From: Corallium rubrum
Taxonomy: Eukaryota; Cnidaria; Anthozoa; Scleralcyonacea; Coralliidae
Direction of reading: 5' to 3'
NCBI GenBank assembly: GCA_964035015.1
Contig: OZ036012.1
Coordinates: 3,277,585-3,341,584 of the forward strand
Length of the DNA stretch: 64,000 nucleotides
In this document: in pieces, positions 21,203 through 33,620 of the stretch
How the letters are laid out: each line of letters begins with the position of its first letter
Position numbering within the stretch: position 1 is the stretch's first letter
Position numbers and translations under genes: made by a program
Notes under the pieces: model-generated
Seen by the model: only the letters and a program-made list of their open reading frames with translations
The model's database searches: none
What the model was told of the DNA's origin: nothing

Positions 21203-21403
21203 TTTAAAGCACGAACACTGTATATGACAAGAAAATCAACATGGCGGATTCTTCACATGACTGTGTGTAACAAGAAGATAGCTATTTATTAGCTTTGGTT
21301 TAATTCTTGTATTTCGTATTGGCCTATAGGTTTTTTTTTCTCCAGTAGTTTAATTACAATGAATGTAAACTAGCTTTACATTAATTACAGAGGTTTCAAA
21401 CTA

Positions 21404-21807
21404 AGACCCCGTTTGCACGATGCCGGTACAATTTGAAAACGGAACGAAATCATGCCGTTTAGGCCTTGCGTTTACACGATACCGGCACAAGAAAGACATG
21501 AAAACGGCACAAAATGAAGACGGGTTCCTTGAGGGTATTAAATGAAAACGGAACACTAACCGGTATCGTGTAAACGCCCGTGCCGTAACAGTTTGATGAC
21601 GGTAATCACGATATATACGACCACAGTATTCGGGTCAGCAGTATTCACAAAGTCTTCTCAATTCTCATTGGAAGAGAATAGTCACATGATAATCCGTCAT
21701 TATATTATACCGGCACCGTGTAAACGCAAGACTTTTTGGCCTGTATTTACACACCGGCATGATTTTGTTCCGTTTTCAAATTGTACCCGCATCGTGTAAA
21801 CGGGGTC
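21404..21807. mobile_element. GTTTACACGATGCCGG MITE, copy 2
   Basis: Full-length copy with GACCCCGTTT(G/A)CACGATG and mirrored CATCGTGTAAACGGGGTC ends. It has the same inner GTTTACACGAT words as 10424-10831. Confidence 0.8.
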
Positions 21808-21954
21808 AAATAAATAGAGACCTTTTTTCTTAACAAAAATATTCTATTTTGCCGTTGTCTGTTCGGTTATAGATGCTTAGATGGCGTCACAACGTGGTAA
21901 GAACAAAAAAGTGGCCCACGCGACGCAGTCGGGCCGGTGAGTCACTATTGGGGA

Positions 21955-22460
21955 GCTTAACCCTTTATCGCCCAACGATGTCTTTAGTATTTTACTCTGG
22001 CTAACGCCAGACGATTTTACTTGTCAATGGAGTGGCTACTGGGCGATAAAGGGTTAACAGACTATCTCGGTTAACCCTTTATCGCCCAACGATGTCTTTA
22101 GTATTTTACTCTGGCTAAAGGTGGATTTCCATTCAGTGCATTTTATCGCGCGATTGACTTTTTGCGATCGCTTTCTTTTGAATTGTGGGTTGTCAAGCGG
22201 AACGCATTTCATTAGCTTTGGTTGAATACACACATTTCAAAAGAAAGCGATCGAGAAAAGTCGGTCGCGCGACAAAATGCACTGAATGAAAATCCAGCTT
22301 CACGCCAGACGATTTCACTCGTCAATGGAGTGGCTACTGGGCGATAAAGGGTTAATAGACTATCTCGGTTAACCCTTTGTCGCCCAACGATGTCTTTAGT
22401 ATTTTACTCTGGCTAACGCCAGACGATTTTACTCGTCAATGAAGTGGCGATAAAGGGTTA
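21955..22460. repeat. Three tandem TAACGCCAGACG-type units with a nested fold-back
   Basis: Units start TTAACCCTTTATCGCCCAAC, include TTTTACTCTGGCTAACGCCA and end GGCGATAAAGGGTTAA, so each has inverted ends. The second unit is split by the element at 22118-22301. Confidence 0.75.
22118..22301. mobile_element. Fold-back MITE nested in satellite
   Basis: AAGGTGGATTTCCATTCAGT and CATTTTATCGCGCGA, with AAAGCGATCG-type words, are mirrored over about 65 bp per arm. It interrupts the GGCTAACGCCAG word of the host unit. Confidence 0.75.
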
Positions 22461-22815
22461 AGCAAATGCAACGTGAACGTCAAGGACAACGTCCTTATAT
22501 AATACAATAGAATTTTCCTCACACAACAAAGAAAATGAATAGTTTTTAGTCCCAAGAGTAATCCTAACGCCGTCCCCGTCCTACATACAACGTTATTCAG
22601 ATCATTTTCACGTCTTCAGGACGACGTTAGATCGTGAAACGACAAAACGTGTTAGTTGAATTTGACTTCAAACTTTGCGGCAAAATCCTTTTAGAACTCT
22701 ATAAAGCCTTTGAATGACGAAAAACGTACTTTAAGTATTTAATACTACGTAAATGGATTCGTGGTTTCTGCTAGATACTAAACTTTAAATTGCCGTCGCC
22801 GTCCTAGCTTACTTA

Positions 22816-23247
22816 GGGGGTGTTCATATGATCCCGGTTACTGGGCTGGCCCGCTTAGTGGGGATCTCGCCTCGTAGTTATTTTCCTATAAAAATTTGCT
22901 TTGCGTTCATATGAGAAAGCGGGCTGGCCCGCTTACCGAGATCATAAGTAGGCGGGATGAAATTTTCCCATATGAACACATCGTCCCGCTTACCGGGATG
23001 AAGTTATTAAGGACAAAAGTTAGTTCTTTTTTATGGAATTAAGGATAGTTGAAGATTTTATTGTTTGATTGGCATATAAATCACAATTGTATAATAAAAG
23101 GATTGATTATGAAGCATACAAACAGGTGCCGATACGACAAAATTGCGATCTTTGACGGCTGATGTCTAGTCACGGATCTTCAGACAAGCTAATTTTAGTC
23201 ATGATTTCTCCTCGGTAGGCGGGATGAAAACTACCATATGAACACAA
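22816..23247. mobile_element. Element with TGTTCATATGA end repeats
   Basis: GGGGGTGTTCATATGATCCC at the left and CTACCATATGAACACA at the right, plus several internal CATATGAAC and GGCGGGATGAAA words in both orientations. This suggests a non-autonomous element with sub-terminal repeats. Confidence 0.6.
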
Positions 23248-23411
23248 AACAGACTTCGTTTTGCTTATCTGGGGCATGAAGAAGGAAAAACGCAAGTCAG
23301 CTGACGTGATCTCACGTGATCTGACGTTCCATGTATCTGTTCTCTAATAGATCATGGCCAACAACCAATGAAAACACGCATATAGCAACCATGCAGGATA
23401 CTGTATAAAAT

Positions 23412-23818
23412 ATAAGAGCCCCTTTACACGATGCCGGTACAATTTGCAAACGGAACAAAATCATGCCGGTATGCAAATACAGGCCAAAAGTCTTGCGTTT
23501 ACACGGTGCTGGTATAATATAATGACGGATTAGCATGTGACTATTCTCTTCCAATGAGAATTGAGAAAACTTTGTGAATATTGCTGACCCGAATACTGTG
23601 GTCGTATATATCGTGATTACCGTCATCAAACTGTTACGGCACGGGCGTTTACACGATACCGGTTAGTGTTCCGTTTTCATTTCATGCCGTCAGGAACCCG
23701 TCTTCATTTTGTGCCGTTTTCATGTCATTTTTGTGCCGGTATCGTGTAAACGCAAGGCCTAAACGTCATGATTTTGTTCCGTTTTCAAATTGTACCGACA
23801 TCGTGTAAACGGGGTCTA
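23412..23818. mobile_element. GTTTACACGATGCCGG MITE, copy 3 (reverse orientation)
   Basis: This is a full-length copy in the opposite orientation to copies 1 and 2. TAA lies immediately outside each end (TAAGAGCCCC ... GGGGTCTAA), the best case for a 3-bp target duplication in this family. Confidence 0.8.
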
Positions 23819-24602
23819 ATAAAGATGTTTAGAAGCCTTGTGTTTTCAGCACCAGTTCTTGCCAGTGATCTCTAAATAAACTGGATAGGCCCTTCCCTAT
23901 GGCCAGCAGTCAAACATTTCGTGGCAGTCGCCGCCATCTTACGTAGTGGAACATATGACGCATTGCGGCCTTAGAACTTGTTCCCAATCCTAAAGTTGAC
24001 TAGCATAAGCAATCTTGACGACAGCACGGTCAGATTATCCGGGGGTATGAATATTAAGTACTCTGTGCCGGGGGAGTCGGAAAAGCCGTAAAGCAAACAA
24101 CAGATGCCGGTTCGTTTAGTTTTCACTGTTTAACAACAAATATACTCAAACGATGGCAAGTACACAACACGGAGTATTGTTAAGGCATTAAGATTACTAT
24201 AAAAGACTTGAAATTGAATTCTTCGTAGATTTTATAGTCTGTTTTTCAGTTTATATTATCGTGAAGTTGTCGGCACTGAAGAAAACAACGAAATTTAAAG
24301 GTTTTATAGCTCCGTAACAGAAACAAATACAAGAAATTAACGCCTAAAACCTTATCAAGTACTTCTTGTGTCCTTGCATTCGTTTAAATTTTCTTAAAAT
24401 AACTCTTTTTGTCTGTTTGTTTTCAATCTACGAAAGCTATGAACTTCAGTGGCAGCCATCTTGGATAGTGGTCACGTCATCATACAACTGGCACGCAAAT
24501 TCCGGCCCAATGCCCCATCCAGTTTATATAGGGATCAGCGGTTACTCCACTGACAATCGATTCCATATTCCAGTTGAGCCATCTGTGATACAATCCAGCT
24601 GA
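23819..24602. other. Intergenic, 3' side of receptor 2
   Basis: It contains a reverse YY1-like word (GCCGCCATCTTA near 23930) and a 78-codon plus-strand ORF ending exactly before the receptor stop. The ORF has no recognisable domain and lies where the receptor's 3' UTR should be. No gene called. Confidence 0.45.
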
Positions 24603-25706
24603 CTACACTCTAGTTTCACGGTCGGGGTCTGGGGCGCTTGAGCTGGACGACTCTTTTTTCGACGTCAGACGTCTCCAGCTGTAACTGAACCTAGTCCTAA
24701 AACTCTTCCTGCTTGTCCGCCGCATCACGCGCCCGCTCGCATTAAGATTGCGGAAACAAGCCATTTGACATGCACCGAGGATATAAGGGTTAATAGCGCT
24801 ATTGGCGTAGAGAAGGATATTTGTGAATGTCTGAAGATGGCTGCCGTATTTAAACTCTGACCCATTCCCGAAAGATAGCCACATCCAGTAAGCGTCTCCT
24901 GGCAACGTACAGATGACGAAAATAACAACGGCGAAGCTGAATCGTTTGATAGTTTTCTTGTTACGCTTATATCGTGATTTGAGAGCCAGGTGTTGTCCCT
25001 GACACGAAAATCGGTTATTTTCTTCCCTGTTGAAGTGTTTGTTGTTCTTATATAACTTGTATCCCGCTGTGGAGTAGCAGTAAGTAATAATGGTCAGCGG
25101 TATACAGTAGTCAATGATGAAAAGTGCTACAGTGTAATAATTACCATGACTCTCCTCAGGCCATTCTTCCTCGCAAAAGCCTTCCGCAGTGTAGGTTAGT
25201 ATATTAGCGTAAGGTGCTATCACAATTATTCCCAGGACCCACAGAAACCCTATTATTGCTAGGAGGAAGACTTTTCTCGGGCGTTGTTTTAATGGCGTCA
25301 TAATGACACGATATCGTTCCACGCTCATTGTGGTCAGCGTCATGATTGAGATGAGAATGAAGAGGGTCTGGATGGGGTAGATGATCTTACACAAGAACCC
25401 TCCGTAGTGCCATCCGTCTTCGTGAAACTGCTCGTAGATGTCCAGCGGTATTCCGATGAGGCATACCATTAGGTCTGTGATGGCTAAGTTTAGTATGCAG
25501 TACTCGCTTGGTTTGCGCTTGCGCCGTAGCAATGTTGTGAAGATAGTGACGTTGCCAATGAATCCCACAATACTGATGATACACAGACAGACTACTTTAA
25601 GAACGAGAAGATGGTGTTCAGTGCTTTCCTCTTGGCCAGGGTCGGTCTCGTTTGTTAATTTAGTTGTAGTCATTGTTGAGGAGACTTCTGTGTTCTTATT
25701 TTCCAT
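24603..25706 (-). CDS. Intronless class A (rhodopsin-family) peptide-type GPCR, receptor 2
   Basis: This 367-residue receptor is a paralogue of receptor 1; TM segments and loops align nearly gap-free. N-glycosylation is possible at N19. TM1 has G51-N52, TM2 NLAITD (D78), C106 and C178 form the expected TM3-ECL2 disulfide, ERY is at 130-132, CTLPG in TM6, and TM7 reads NSAINPYIL, so the last NPxxY residue is Leu (NPxxL). The third intracellular loop is divergent. The tail is Ser- and Arg-rich and ends ETRV, a strong-looking class I PDZ ligand. It has the same strand and gene structure as receptor 1, 17.5 kb away, so an old local duplication is likely. Ligand unknown; neuropeptide type inferred. 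Long TTGG/TTTG microsatellites begin about 120 bp upstream of the start codon. Confidence 0.93.
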   Translation of the reverse strand: MENKNTEVSSTMTTTKLTNETDPGQEESTEHHLLVLKVVCLCIISIVGFIGNVTIFTTLLRRKRKPSEYCILNLAITDLMVCLIGIPLDIYEQFHEDGWHYGGFLCKIIYPIQTLFILISIMTLTTMSVERYRVIMTPLKQRPRKVFLLAIIGFLWVLGIIVIAPYANILTYTAEGFCEEEWPEESHGNYYTVALFIIDYCIPLTIITYCYSTAGYKLYKNNKHFNREENNRFSCQGQHLALKSRYKRNKKTIKRFSFAVVIFVICTLPGDAYWMWLSFGNGSEFKYGSHLQTFTNILLYANSAINPYILGACQMACFRNLNASGRVMRRTSRKSFRTRFSYSWRRLTSKKESSSSSAPDPDRETRV

Positions 25707-25827
25707 TTTTGAAAGTTTCTATCTTTGAAGTAAAGAGAAAGAATCGTATTTGCAGTTAGGATTTGATATGTGAAATAATTTACTACTATAAACATTTACT
25801 TCTATAAACATTTACTTCTATAAACAT

Positions 25828-26255
25828 TGGTTGGTTGGTTGGTTGGTTGGTTGGTTGGTTGGCTGGTTGGTTGGTTGGTTGGTTGGTTGGTTGGTTGTTG
25901 ATTTGTTGGTTGGTTGGTTGGTTGGTTGGTTGGTTGGTTGGTTGGTTGGTTGGTTGGTTGGTTGGTTGGTTGGTTGGTTGGTAGGTTGATTTGTTGGTTG
26001 GTTGATTGGTTGATTGGTTGGTTGGTTGGTTGGTTGGTTGGTTGGTTTATTGGTTGGTTGGTTGTTTTGTTGGCTGGCTGGCTGGCTGTTTGTTTGTTTG
26101 TTTGTTTGTTTGTTTGTTTGTTTGTTTGTTTGTTTGTTTGTTTGTTTGTTTGTTTGTTTGTTTGTTTGTTTGTTTGTTTGTTTGTTTGTTTGTTTGTTTG
26201 TTTGTTTGTTTGTTTGTTTGTTTGTTTGTTTGGCGTTGGTTGGTTGGTTGCTTGA
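25828..26255. repeat. TTGG then TTTG microsatellite
   Basis: About 260 bp of TTGG units with a few variants is followed by about 145 bp of pure TTTG units. The repeated GWLV and CLFV peptide readings in this stretch are translation artefacts. It lies just upstream of receptor 2. Confidence 0.95.
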
Positions 26256-26640
26256 TTGATCGATTGTTGTTTGTTTATGTAGATAAAATTAATTTCAGTA
26301 CATGTGCCATGATTTCAAAAGTCATGTATTTTAGCTAAACGGGAGCCTTCATCAAAGCAATTATCAGTTGTTTGTTTGTGTCATTGATTGTTTGTTTTTT
26401 CCCCTTCTTTTAACTAAATGAATACTTCGGTGACCTATTTATAACTATGGCATATCTTATTTAATTTAGTTATTATAGTCTTGAACCGTTGATGGCTATA
26501 TACAACTGATTAATTCATCTAACTTCACTGATAAGTAAACAAGTGTTTTATTACCATTAGAAAAAGAAAAGAGAAGGGAAGACAATTAATTTCTTCAATT
26601 CATGTAACTTCAACCCAAATACTGTTGTGTTTTAAATCTT
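26256..26640. other. No gene recognised
   Basis: AT-rich DNA with no open frame of note. Confidence 0.4.
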
Positions 26641-26815
26641 GACACATGTTTGTATTTCTCAAACTCACTAATAATTAATTCTTTGAAAGTTTTCATGGCG
26701 ATAATGTAATATAAATAAGTTTTGTGGAAACACAACGTAAAATATTTCTTTACTGGCTAAGAAATATTTTACGTGGTGTTTCCACAAAACTTATTTATAT
26801 TTCATTAATAATTCA
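26641..26815. repeat. Inverted pair of Penelope-type terminal fragments
   Basis: GGAAACACAACGTAAAATAT and its inverse meet at about 26752, so GAAATATTTTACGTGGTGTT lies head to head with its mirror. The outer flank TTTGAAAGTTTTCATGGCGA is the reverse of 15990-16012. Confidence 0.65.
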
Positions 26816-28260
26816 TGAGGAAAACATAATGGAAAACATTTACCGAAACGTTGTTGTCGGAAATGTGGTAATAAACGCCCATAAATTCAGACAAGTTTTA
26901 CGTCAAATTTCTCTTTAAATACTGATTTATGTGAGAAGCTATGCCGTACGCTCGAAAGCCGTTTATTATCTGATTTAAAAATGCACCTCGAAGTGAGTTA
27001 AAAAACTCTGCTATCGCCTCGCTTTTCAACACACTTTTCGGTGTTTTCAAATCAGATAATAAACGGCTTCTATGTTTAACAACGCAGTTTTCAGTAGACA
27101 TTACATTTACTGAAAGTGACAAGTGACAACGCATGCATGGGCCATGCGATGAAATAATGAAGTACCATTACGTATGAAGGAACGTTTGGGAAAAGTGTGC
27201 CACGTTAATTGGTTGCAATCAAAGTACTGTTTAGTAAACAAGCAGGAGTGTTTTATCAGATATAAAGACACGAGGCGAAGCCAAGTGTTTTTATATCTGA
27301 TAAAACACGAACTGCGAGTTTATTGAACGGCTTCAAAAACGAACCACTTGGTAAGTAATTCAATGGCGTAGTAAGTTTGAAAAATAACCTTGTCTAAGCC
27401 GAGAAAATCAAAGCTAAAGTTTATGTAAATCGGGAGGTATCTTTATCACATATAAAGACACTGATTAAACATTAATTTCTTTTGAATTTTCCTCATGAAT
27501 TATTAATGAGTTTTTGAATAGAGTTCAAAACACTGTATTCTCTAATTAGCCTAAATTAAACATTCAATTTGCTCGATTTTTACTAATTAGTTTTGCGAAA
27601 GTCCATCTGTTTTTTGTGTAAGTTCTGTCACCGTAGCGGTAATAATTGTTGATTATTTGACTTGTTTTATAAGCAACCACAACATTTTGCCAGACTGCAT
27701 TGACATACATGAAGACATGGTCGTTAAAAATTTAAAGCGAAAGGTTGTGAGATGGTGAGGGGTTTTTTGCAAGGAAATGCTCGAAACTGACGTTTCCAAC
27801 GGAGCTATTTTACTCTGATGAATATTGAAGAAACGCGAGTCAGTATTTCTTTGATATATCTCCAGTATAGTTCACAATTATTGTTGTTTTGTTATACTTA
27901 AAACATTGCTGAGAAACTGAACGAGCGAGAGAGTTTTGGAACTGCCGACGTTTCGAGGCAAAATAGTCTTCCTCACTGGAAAAAAGATCTCTGGAAGGTG
28001 GTCGTTTTGCACTACATTGACCTTTTGACATTTGTTTATTTGTAAATATATCTATATATCTCTACACCGAATTGCTTTTAAATTACAACTTCAAATTGAA
28101 TTAAGTATAGCTCTAATTAGCGGACTATTGCGACACTGAATCAAACATGCTGTTTCATCCTTTATTTATTTCTGAATATTTTATTATTGCATGCGTCTTC
28201 GTCCTTCAACTCTGACGTTTTTCACAGCAGAAAGTCTCTTAATTCATTAACCCATTGCTT

Positions 28261-28783
28261 AAGGTGCCACTAACCCCAAAATATTTTTTTTCGCAAATCT
28301 AAAAGCCCTTATTGAGTGGATTAGTCCAGTGAATAAATTATTGGTATTGGACATTTCTTTGGTCTTCTGTACCAAAGTTGCAAAAATTGGTATATGCATG
28401 TCCCATGGCGGAGAAGGAAAGGGAATGGGTATATTCCTGGTGTGACGTCAGCCAAGCCAAACAAGGAACTCATTTGAGCTCTGTCTGCTGAATGCATAGA
28501 ATTTTTACATTGAGTTAGTTGGGAAAATGAATTTTCAACCCCAAAAATTCTATGTATTCACCAGACAGAGCTCAAAGGAGTTCCTTGTTTGACTTGTCTG
28601 ACGTAACACCAGGAATATACCCATTCCCTTTCCTACTCCGCCATGGGACATGCAGATGCAACTTTGGTCGTCTACAGAAGATCAACGAAACGTCCAATAC
28701 CAATAATTTATTAACTGGCCTAATCCACTCAATAAGGGCTCTTAGATTTGCGAGAAAAATATTTGGGGGTTAGTGGCACTTTA
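28261..28783. mobile_element. Long-arm fold-back in unit A
   Basis: The ends GTGCCACTAACCCCAAAA and the mirror GGGGGTTAGTGGCAC enclose arms of about 230 bp that include TTCCTGGTGTGACGTCA and AGGAACTCATTTGAGCTCTG. The counterpart in unit B is 32152-32660. Confidence 0.85.
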
Positions 28784-28984
28784 ATGCAAACACGAGATCT
28801 TTTCTACTACATATTCGTTTTAATGTTATTGTTTTGGAACCTTTTTATCATCCCAAATATATATTCTCTTTTCTTCTACATATACTGCACGTCTGCACCT
28901 CTCGTCACTCTCGCTAACCTGTTTATACCAGTTATACAGTCTACGAGCCCTTAGGCTGGAAGCTCAGTTCGAAAGCTTGCTAAA

Positions 28985-28986
28985 AT

Positions 28987-29041
<55 letters not shown>

Positions 29042-29582
29042 TTAACTTTACAACCATGCAAGAATGCAGATATACAGTAAATAAAGAATGCTATACTTGA
29101 ACATGATTGAAGGAATGATCAACAGGACACGAGTCCCATGTGAAGACCAACCCAACAAAAAAATTACATAATAAACGTTAAGTAAACACACGATAAAAAA
29201 CCCCAACTAATACACAAATTACATAAAGATTTAAGAGCAACAACTTGGATTGAAAGAACGACATTTAGAACAGAAACTTTTCCAGGTGCGCAGTCTATTA
29301 ACATCGAAATTAGAGTCTAACTTAGAAGAGTAGTGAATATAAAGTTCATGTTTAAAAATGGAAACAGAAGTACTATCGCGAACTATCGGAGAGAGATTGT
29401 TCCAGACAAAGACAATTCTGTTGAAAAAAGAATTTCTAAAAAGAGAAGTCCTACAAGGATTGGCTTGAAGCAAGTTATTTTGACTTGAACGAGTGCGAGA
29501 CGAGCGGATAGAAGAAAAAGTAACAAAACGGGAGATATCTTCATAATCTTGGAGTATGAATTTCGTGGCTCGCCTCATTCAG
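28985..29582 (-). mobile_element. LINE 3' relic in unit A
   Basis: The minus-strand ORF (29231-29578) reads RRATKFILQDYED, later RTSLFRNSFFNRIVFVWNNL and ends with a KxFCSKCRSF Cys motif, the usual C-terminus of non-LTR retrotransposon ORF2. An internal deletion is likely because the middle is shorter than usual. The AAAT-type tail occupies 28985-29042. It is 5'-truncated. Confidence 0.7.
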
Positions 29583-30021
29583 TTTAGTAGTTTTATTTCA
29601 GTTTTATTTCATTAATGTTAAAGCTAGTCGAAACAACTTCTTTTTTCGACACTCGTCTAGTTACTGAACATGGTTATTCTCAAAATTTATCATTCTGTAT
29701 AAAGAAAAAGGCTTTTTGCCAATATTATGTCCAATCTTTAGCTGTAATATAGGTTAGCCTTATTAGTTTGTGTGATTAGGGAGAAATTATATTAATTACG
29801 TTGTTAAATACATCCAATAAGAAGCTATATAATGACCTGCTGTTTCCGGTGTAAGACTCTGAAAATTCCTTAGATAGTTCTTTGATATACAAGCCTGGCA
29901 TGCGTTTAGAATCCAGCCAAATATTTTCTGCTTTCTTTTAACGCTACATTAACAGTAATTTTCTTTTAAAACGTTAATCCATTTGTATCATTTGTAGCGT
30001 GCTGCGTAGGCAGTGTTGAAA

Positions 30022-30170
30022 CAACAACCGAAATATAGTATAAGGTTTGATATACTAGAGAACGTAGGAGTCTAACGTTTCGAGCGAAGGCCCTTCGTCA
30101 GAGAGGTTTCTCTCTGACGAAGGGAGTTTCTCTCTGACGAAGTATATTAAACCTTACTATATTTCGATTG
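30022..30170. repeat. Family 1 hammerhead-like fold-back in unit A (shortened)
   Basis: ACCGAAATATAGTATAAGGT and its mirror enclose CCCTTCGTCAGAG words. The ACTGCCGAAACAG segment is lost here but kept in the unit B copy. Confidence 0.7.
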
Positions 30171-32151
30171 TATAATTTATAGCTCTGTTTATGGAAGCAG
30201 ACTGCGAATAAAATGGCCATGCATACTACTACACACTTGCAAATACACATAAACTTTCACTTAATCGGCCATAAATCTTCTATCAAAAGTATCTGATAGT
30301 TCACACAGTAGCGTTAAATTGTCCCACACATCAAACACATGAAAAACAAAACTAACAAACTAACCTTTTGTCAAGCTTTATACTTTTTTGTTTCTTTTAC
30401 GTTAATGAAATTGTCTTTGGTTAGGCCACTTCAAAATTAAGACTTTATCATCCATACCTTTTTAGGAAAACTATTCAGACACACTGTCATGATTGCATTA
30501 TGATTGCTTTTTAATAAGAACTTAGATGTATATGTTCAGTATATATTTGAATTTTCACTGCTTTCGCTTTTCGACGTCCAAATTCGACCTCATACCAATT
30601 CATTTGATCAATTCACCGTCAACAACATTCAACTAACGTGTAATTACTAGCTAAGAAATATTTTACGTGGTGTTTCCACAAAACTTATTTATATTTCATC
30701 AATAATTCATGAGGAAAACATAATGGAAACATTTACCGAAACGTTGTTGTCGGAAATGTGGTAATAAACGCCCATAAATTAAGACAAGTTTTATCTCAAA
30801 TTTCTCTTTAAATACTGATTTGTTTGAGAAGCTATACCATACACTCGAAAGCCGTTTATTATCTGATTTAAAAACACCTCGAAGTGAGTTAAAAAACTCT
30901 GCTATCGCCTCGCTTTTCAACACACTTTTCGGTGTTTTCAAATCAGATAATAAACGGCTTCTATGTTTAACAACGCAGTTTTCAGTAGACATTACATTTA
31001 CTGAAAGTGACAAGTGACAACGCATGCATGGGCCATGCGATGAAATAATGAAGTACCATTACGTATGAAGGAACATTTGGGAAAAGTGTGCCACGTTAAT
31101 TGGTTGCAATCAAAGTACTGTTTAGTAAACAAGCAGGAGTGTTTTATCAGATATAAAGACACGAGGCGAAGCCGAGTGTTTTTATATCTGATAAAACACG
31201 AACTGCGAGTTTATTGAACGGCTTCAAAAACGAACCACTTAGTAAGTAATTCATTGGCGTAGTAAGTTTGAAAAATAACCTTGTCTTAGCCGAGAAAATC
31301 AAAGCTAAAGTTTATGTAAATCGGGAGGTATCTTCATCACATATAAAGACACTGATTAAACATTAATTTCTTTTGAATTTTCCTCATGAATTATTAATGA
31401 GTTTTTGAATAGAGTTCAAAACACCGTATTCTATAATTAGCCTAAATTAAACAGTCGAATTTGCTTTATTTTTACTAATTAGTTTTGCGAAAGTCCATCT
31501 GTTTTTTGTGTAAGTTCTGTCACCGTAGCGGTAATAATTGTTGATTATTTGACATGTTTTATAAGCAACAACATTTTTCCAGACATGCATTGACATACGT
31601 GAAGACATGGTCGTTAAAAATTTAAAGTGAAAGGTTGTAAAATGGTGAGGTTTTTGGCAAGGAAATGCTCGAAACTGACGTTTCCAACGGAGCTATTTTA
31701 CTCTGATGAATGTTGAAGAAACACGAGTCAATATTTCGTTGATATCTCCAGTATACTGTAGTTCACAATTATTGTTGTTTTGTTATATTTAAAACATTGC
31801 TGAGAAACTGAACGAGCGAGAGAGTTTTGGAACTGCCGACGTTTCGAGGCAAAATAGTCTTCCTCACTGGAAAAAAGATCTCTGGAAGGTGGTCGTTTTG
31901 CAGTATATCGACCTTTTGACATTTGTTGATTTGTAAATATATCTATATCTCTACACCGAATTGCTTCAGTTAAATTACAACTTCAAATTGAATTAAGTAT
32001 AGCTCTAATTAGCGGACTATTGCGACACTGAATCAAACATGCTGTTTCATCCTGTATTTATTTCTGAATATTTTATTATTGCATGCGTCTTCGTCCTTCA
32101 ACTCTGACGTTTTTCACAGCAGAAGGTCTCTTAATTCATTAACCCGTTACT

Positions 32152-32660
32152 TAAAGTGCCACTAACCCCAAAAATTTTTTTTCGCAAATGCTAAAAGCCC
32201 TTATTGAGTGGATTAGTCCAGTGAATAAATTATTGGTATTGGACATTTCTTTGGTCTTTTGTAGACCACCAAAGTTGCAAAAATTGGCATATGCATGTCC
32301 CATGGCGGAGAAGGAAAGGGAATGGGTATATTCCTGGTGTGATGTCAGCCAAGACAAACAAGGAACTCATTTGAGCTCTGTCTGCTGAATGCATAGAATT
32401 TTTACACTTTTGGGAAAATGAATTTTCAACCCAAAATATATGTATTCACCATCAGACAGAGCTCAAAGGAGTTCCTTGTTTGACTTGTCTGACGTAACAC
32501 CAAGAGTATACCCATTCCCTTTCCTACTCCGCCATGGGACATGCAGATGCAACTTTGGTCGTCTACAGAAGATCAACGAAACGTCTATTAACTGGCCTAA
32601 TGCACTCAATAAGGGCTCTTAGATTTGCGAGAAAATTTTTTTGGGGTTAGTGGCACTTTA
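32152..32660. mobile_element. Long-arm fold-back in unit B
   Basis: Counterpart of 28261-28783, with AAAGTGCCACTAACCCC and mirrored GGGGTTAGTGGCACTTT ends. The right arm lost about 20 bp (ATACCAATAATTTATT word) relative to unit A. Confidence 0.85.
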
Positions 32661-32865
32661 ATGCAAACACGAGATCTTTTTTACTCCATATTCGTTTTAA
32701 TGTTTTTTTAGGAACCTTTTTATCATCCCAAATATATATTCTCTTTTCTTCTACATATACCGCACGTCTGCACCTCTCGTCACTCTCGTTAACCTGTTTA
32801 TACCAGTTATATAGTCTACGAGCCCTTAGGCTGGAAGCTCAGTTCGAAAGCTTGCTAAAAATTTA

Positions 32866-33620
32866 TTTTTTTTTAATTTTTTTTTTTTATTATTTTTGCC
32901 CATGAAATATATATATATAAAAATTATTACAATATTTAAAAATTACTGTATGGCTAGGGGTCTACTAGAAACCTATACAGGCTTTTTTTTAAGACCCCTA
33001 AATTATGTTACATTTAAGTTAATTATTAAAAGTCGGTACAACATTATTGCACGTAAGAGAAGAAAAAAAATACATAGAAAAATATAAAATAAAAAATATA
33101 TGAAAATTTAACATAATTTGATATGAAAAATATTACACGTTGTTGACTAGAGTTTGTTACTACAATGAAATGTACTAACAAATTCCAATTAAAATTCATT
33201 TCTGTACAAGAGAAAACTATATTAATATTGATGATACAAAAGGAAGCTTTTGTAACCATATAATACTTATTTATAACGTAATATAATACTAAATTTAAAA
33301 TATGCTATAGGACTTAATAGTTTTTAGTTCAGGAAGTAGGTCATTCCAAATATCAACTCCTTTGTTAGAGAGAATATGTTTTACATAATTTGTTCTTTTG
33401 TAAGACTTATGCAGTTTAGATGTATTTCTTGTGTTGTGGTAATGAATTTGGTTGTTTGCAACAAAATAATTTGTAAATACTTCAGGTAAACTCTTTAAGT
33501 AATGGTATCGAAACATGAATAAGCTTGTTAGATAATCATTAATTTTGTAAATATTCAATATTCCCAAGTCCTTAAAAATTGGGTCAGTGTGTTCAGAATA
33601 AGAATTGAATGTCATATTAT
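32866..33620 (-). mobile_element. LINE 3' relic in unit B (different family)
   Basis: The minus-strand ORF (33295-33615) reads HTDPIFKDLGILNIYKIND, HNTRNTSKLH and KGVDIWNDLLPELK, the C-terminal signature of L2/CR1-like ORF2 proteins. It is clearly unlike the relic in unit A. A T-rich tail at 32866-32890 marks the 3' end. Confidence 0.75.

Larger units (their letters stand above)
26757..30648. repeat. Four-kb tandem duplication, unit A
   Basis: From GCTAAGAAATATTTTACGTG to ACGTGTAATTA this block is repeated immediately after itself (30649-34749) with modest divergence. It contains hairpins (26935-27085 and 27245-27310), a fold-back (28261-28783), a LINE relic and a family 1 hammerhead-like fold-back. 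No cellular gene is seen. Confidence 0.9.

Noticed and set aside
24366-24602. 78-codon plus-strand ORF ending at the receptor 2 stop
   Set aside because: No known domain, lies in the expected 3' UTR of receptor 2, and no conservation evidence.
25914-26338. GWLV and CLFV repeat ORFs
   Set aside because: Microsatellite translation; the same applies to 49419-49979 (GWLV, NQPT) and 56213-56659 (LPTY).
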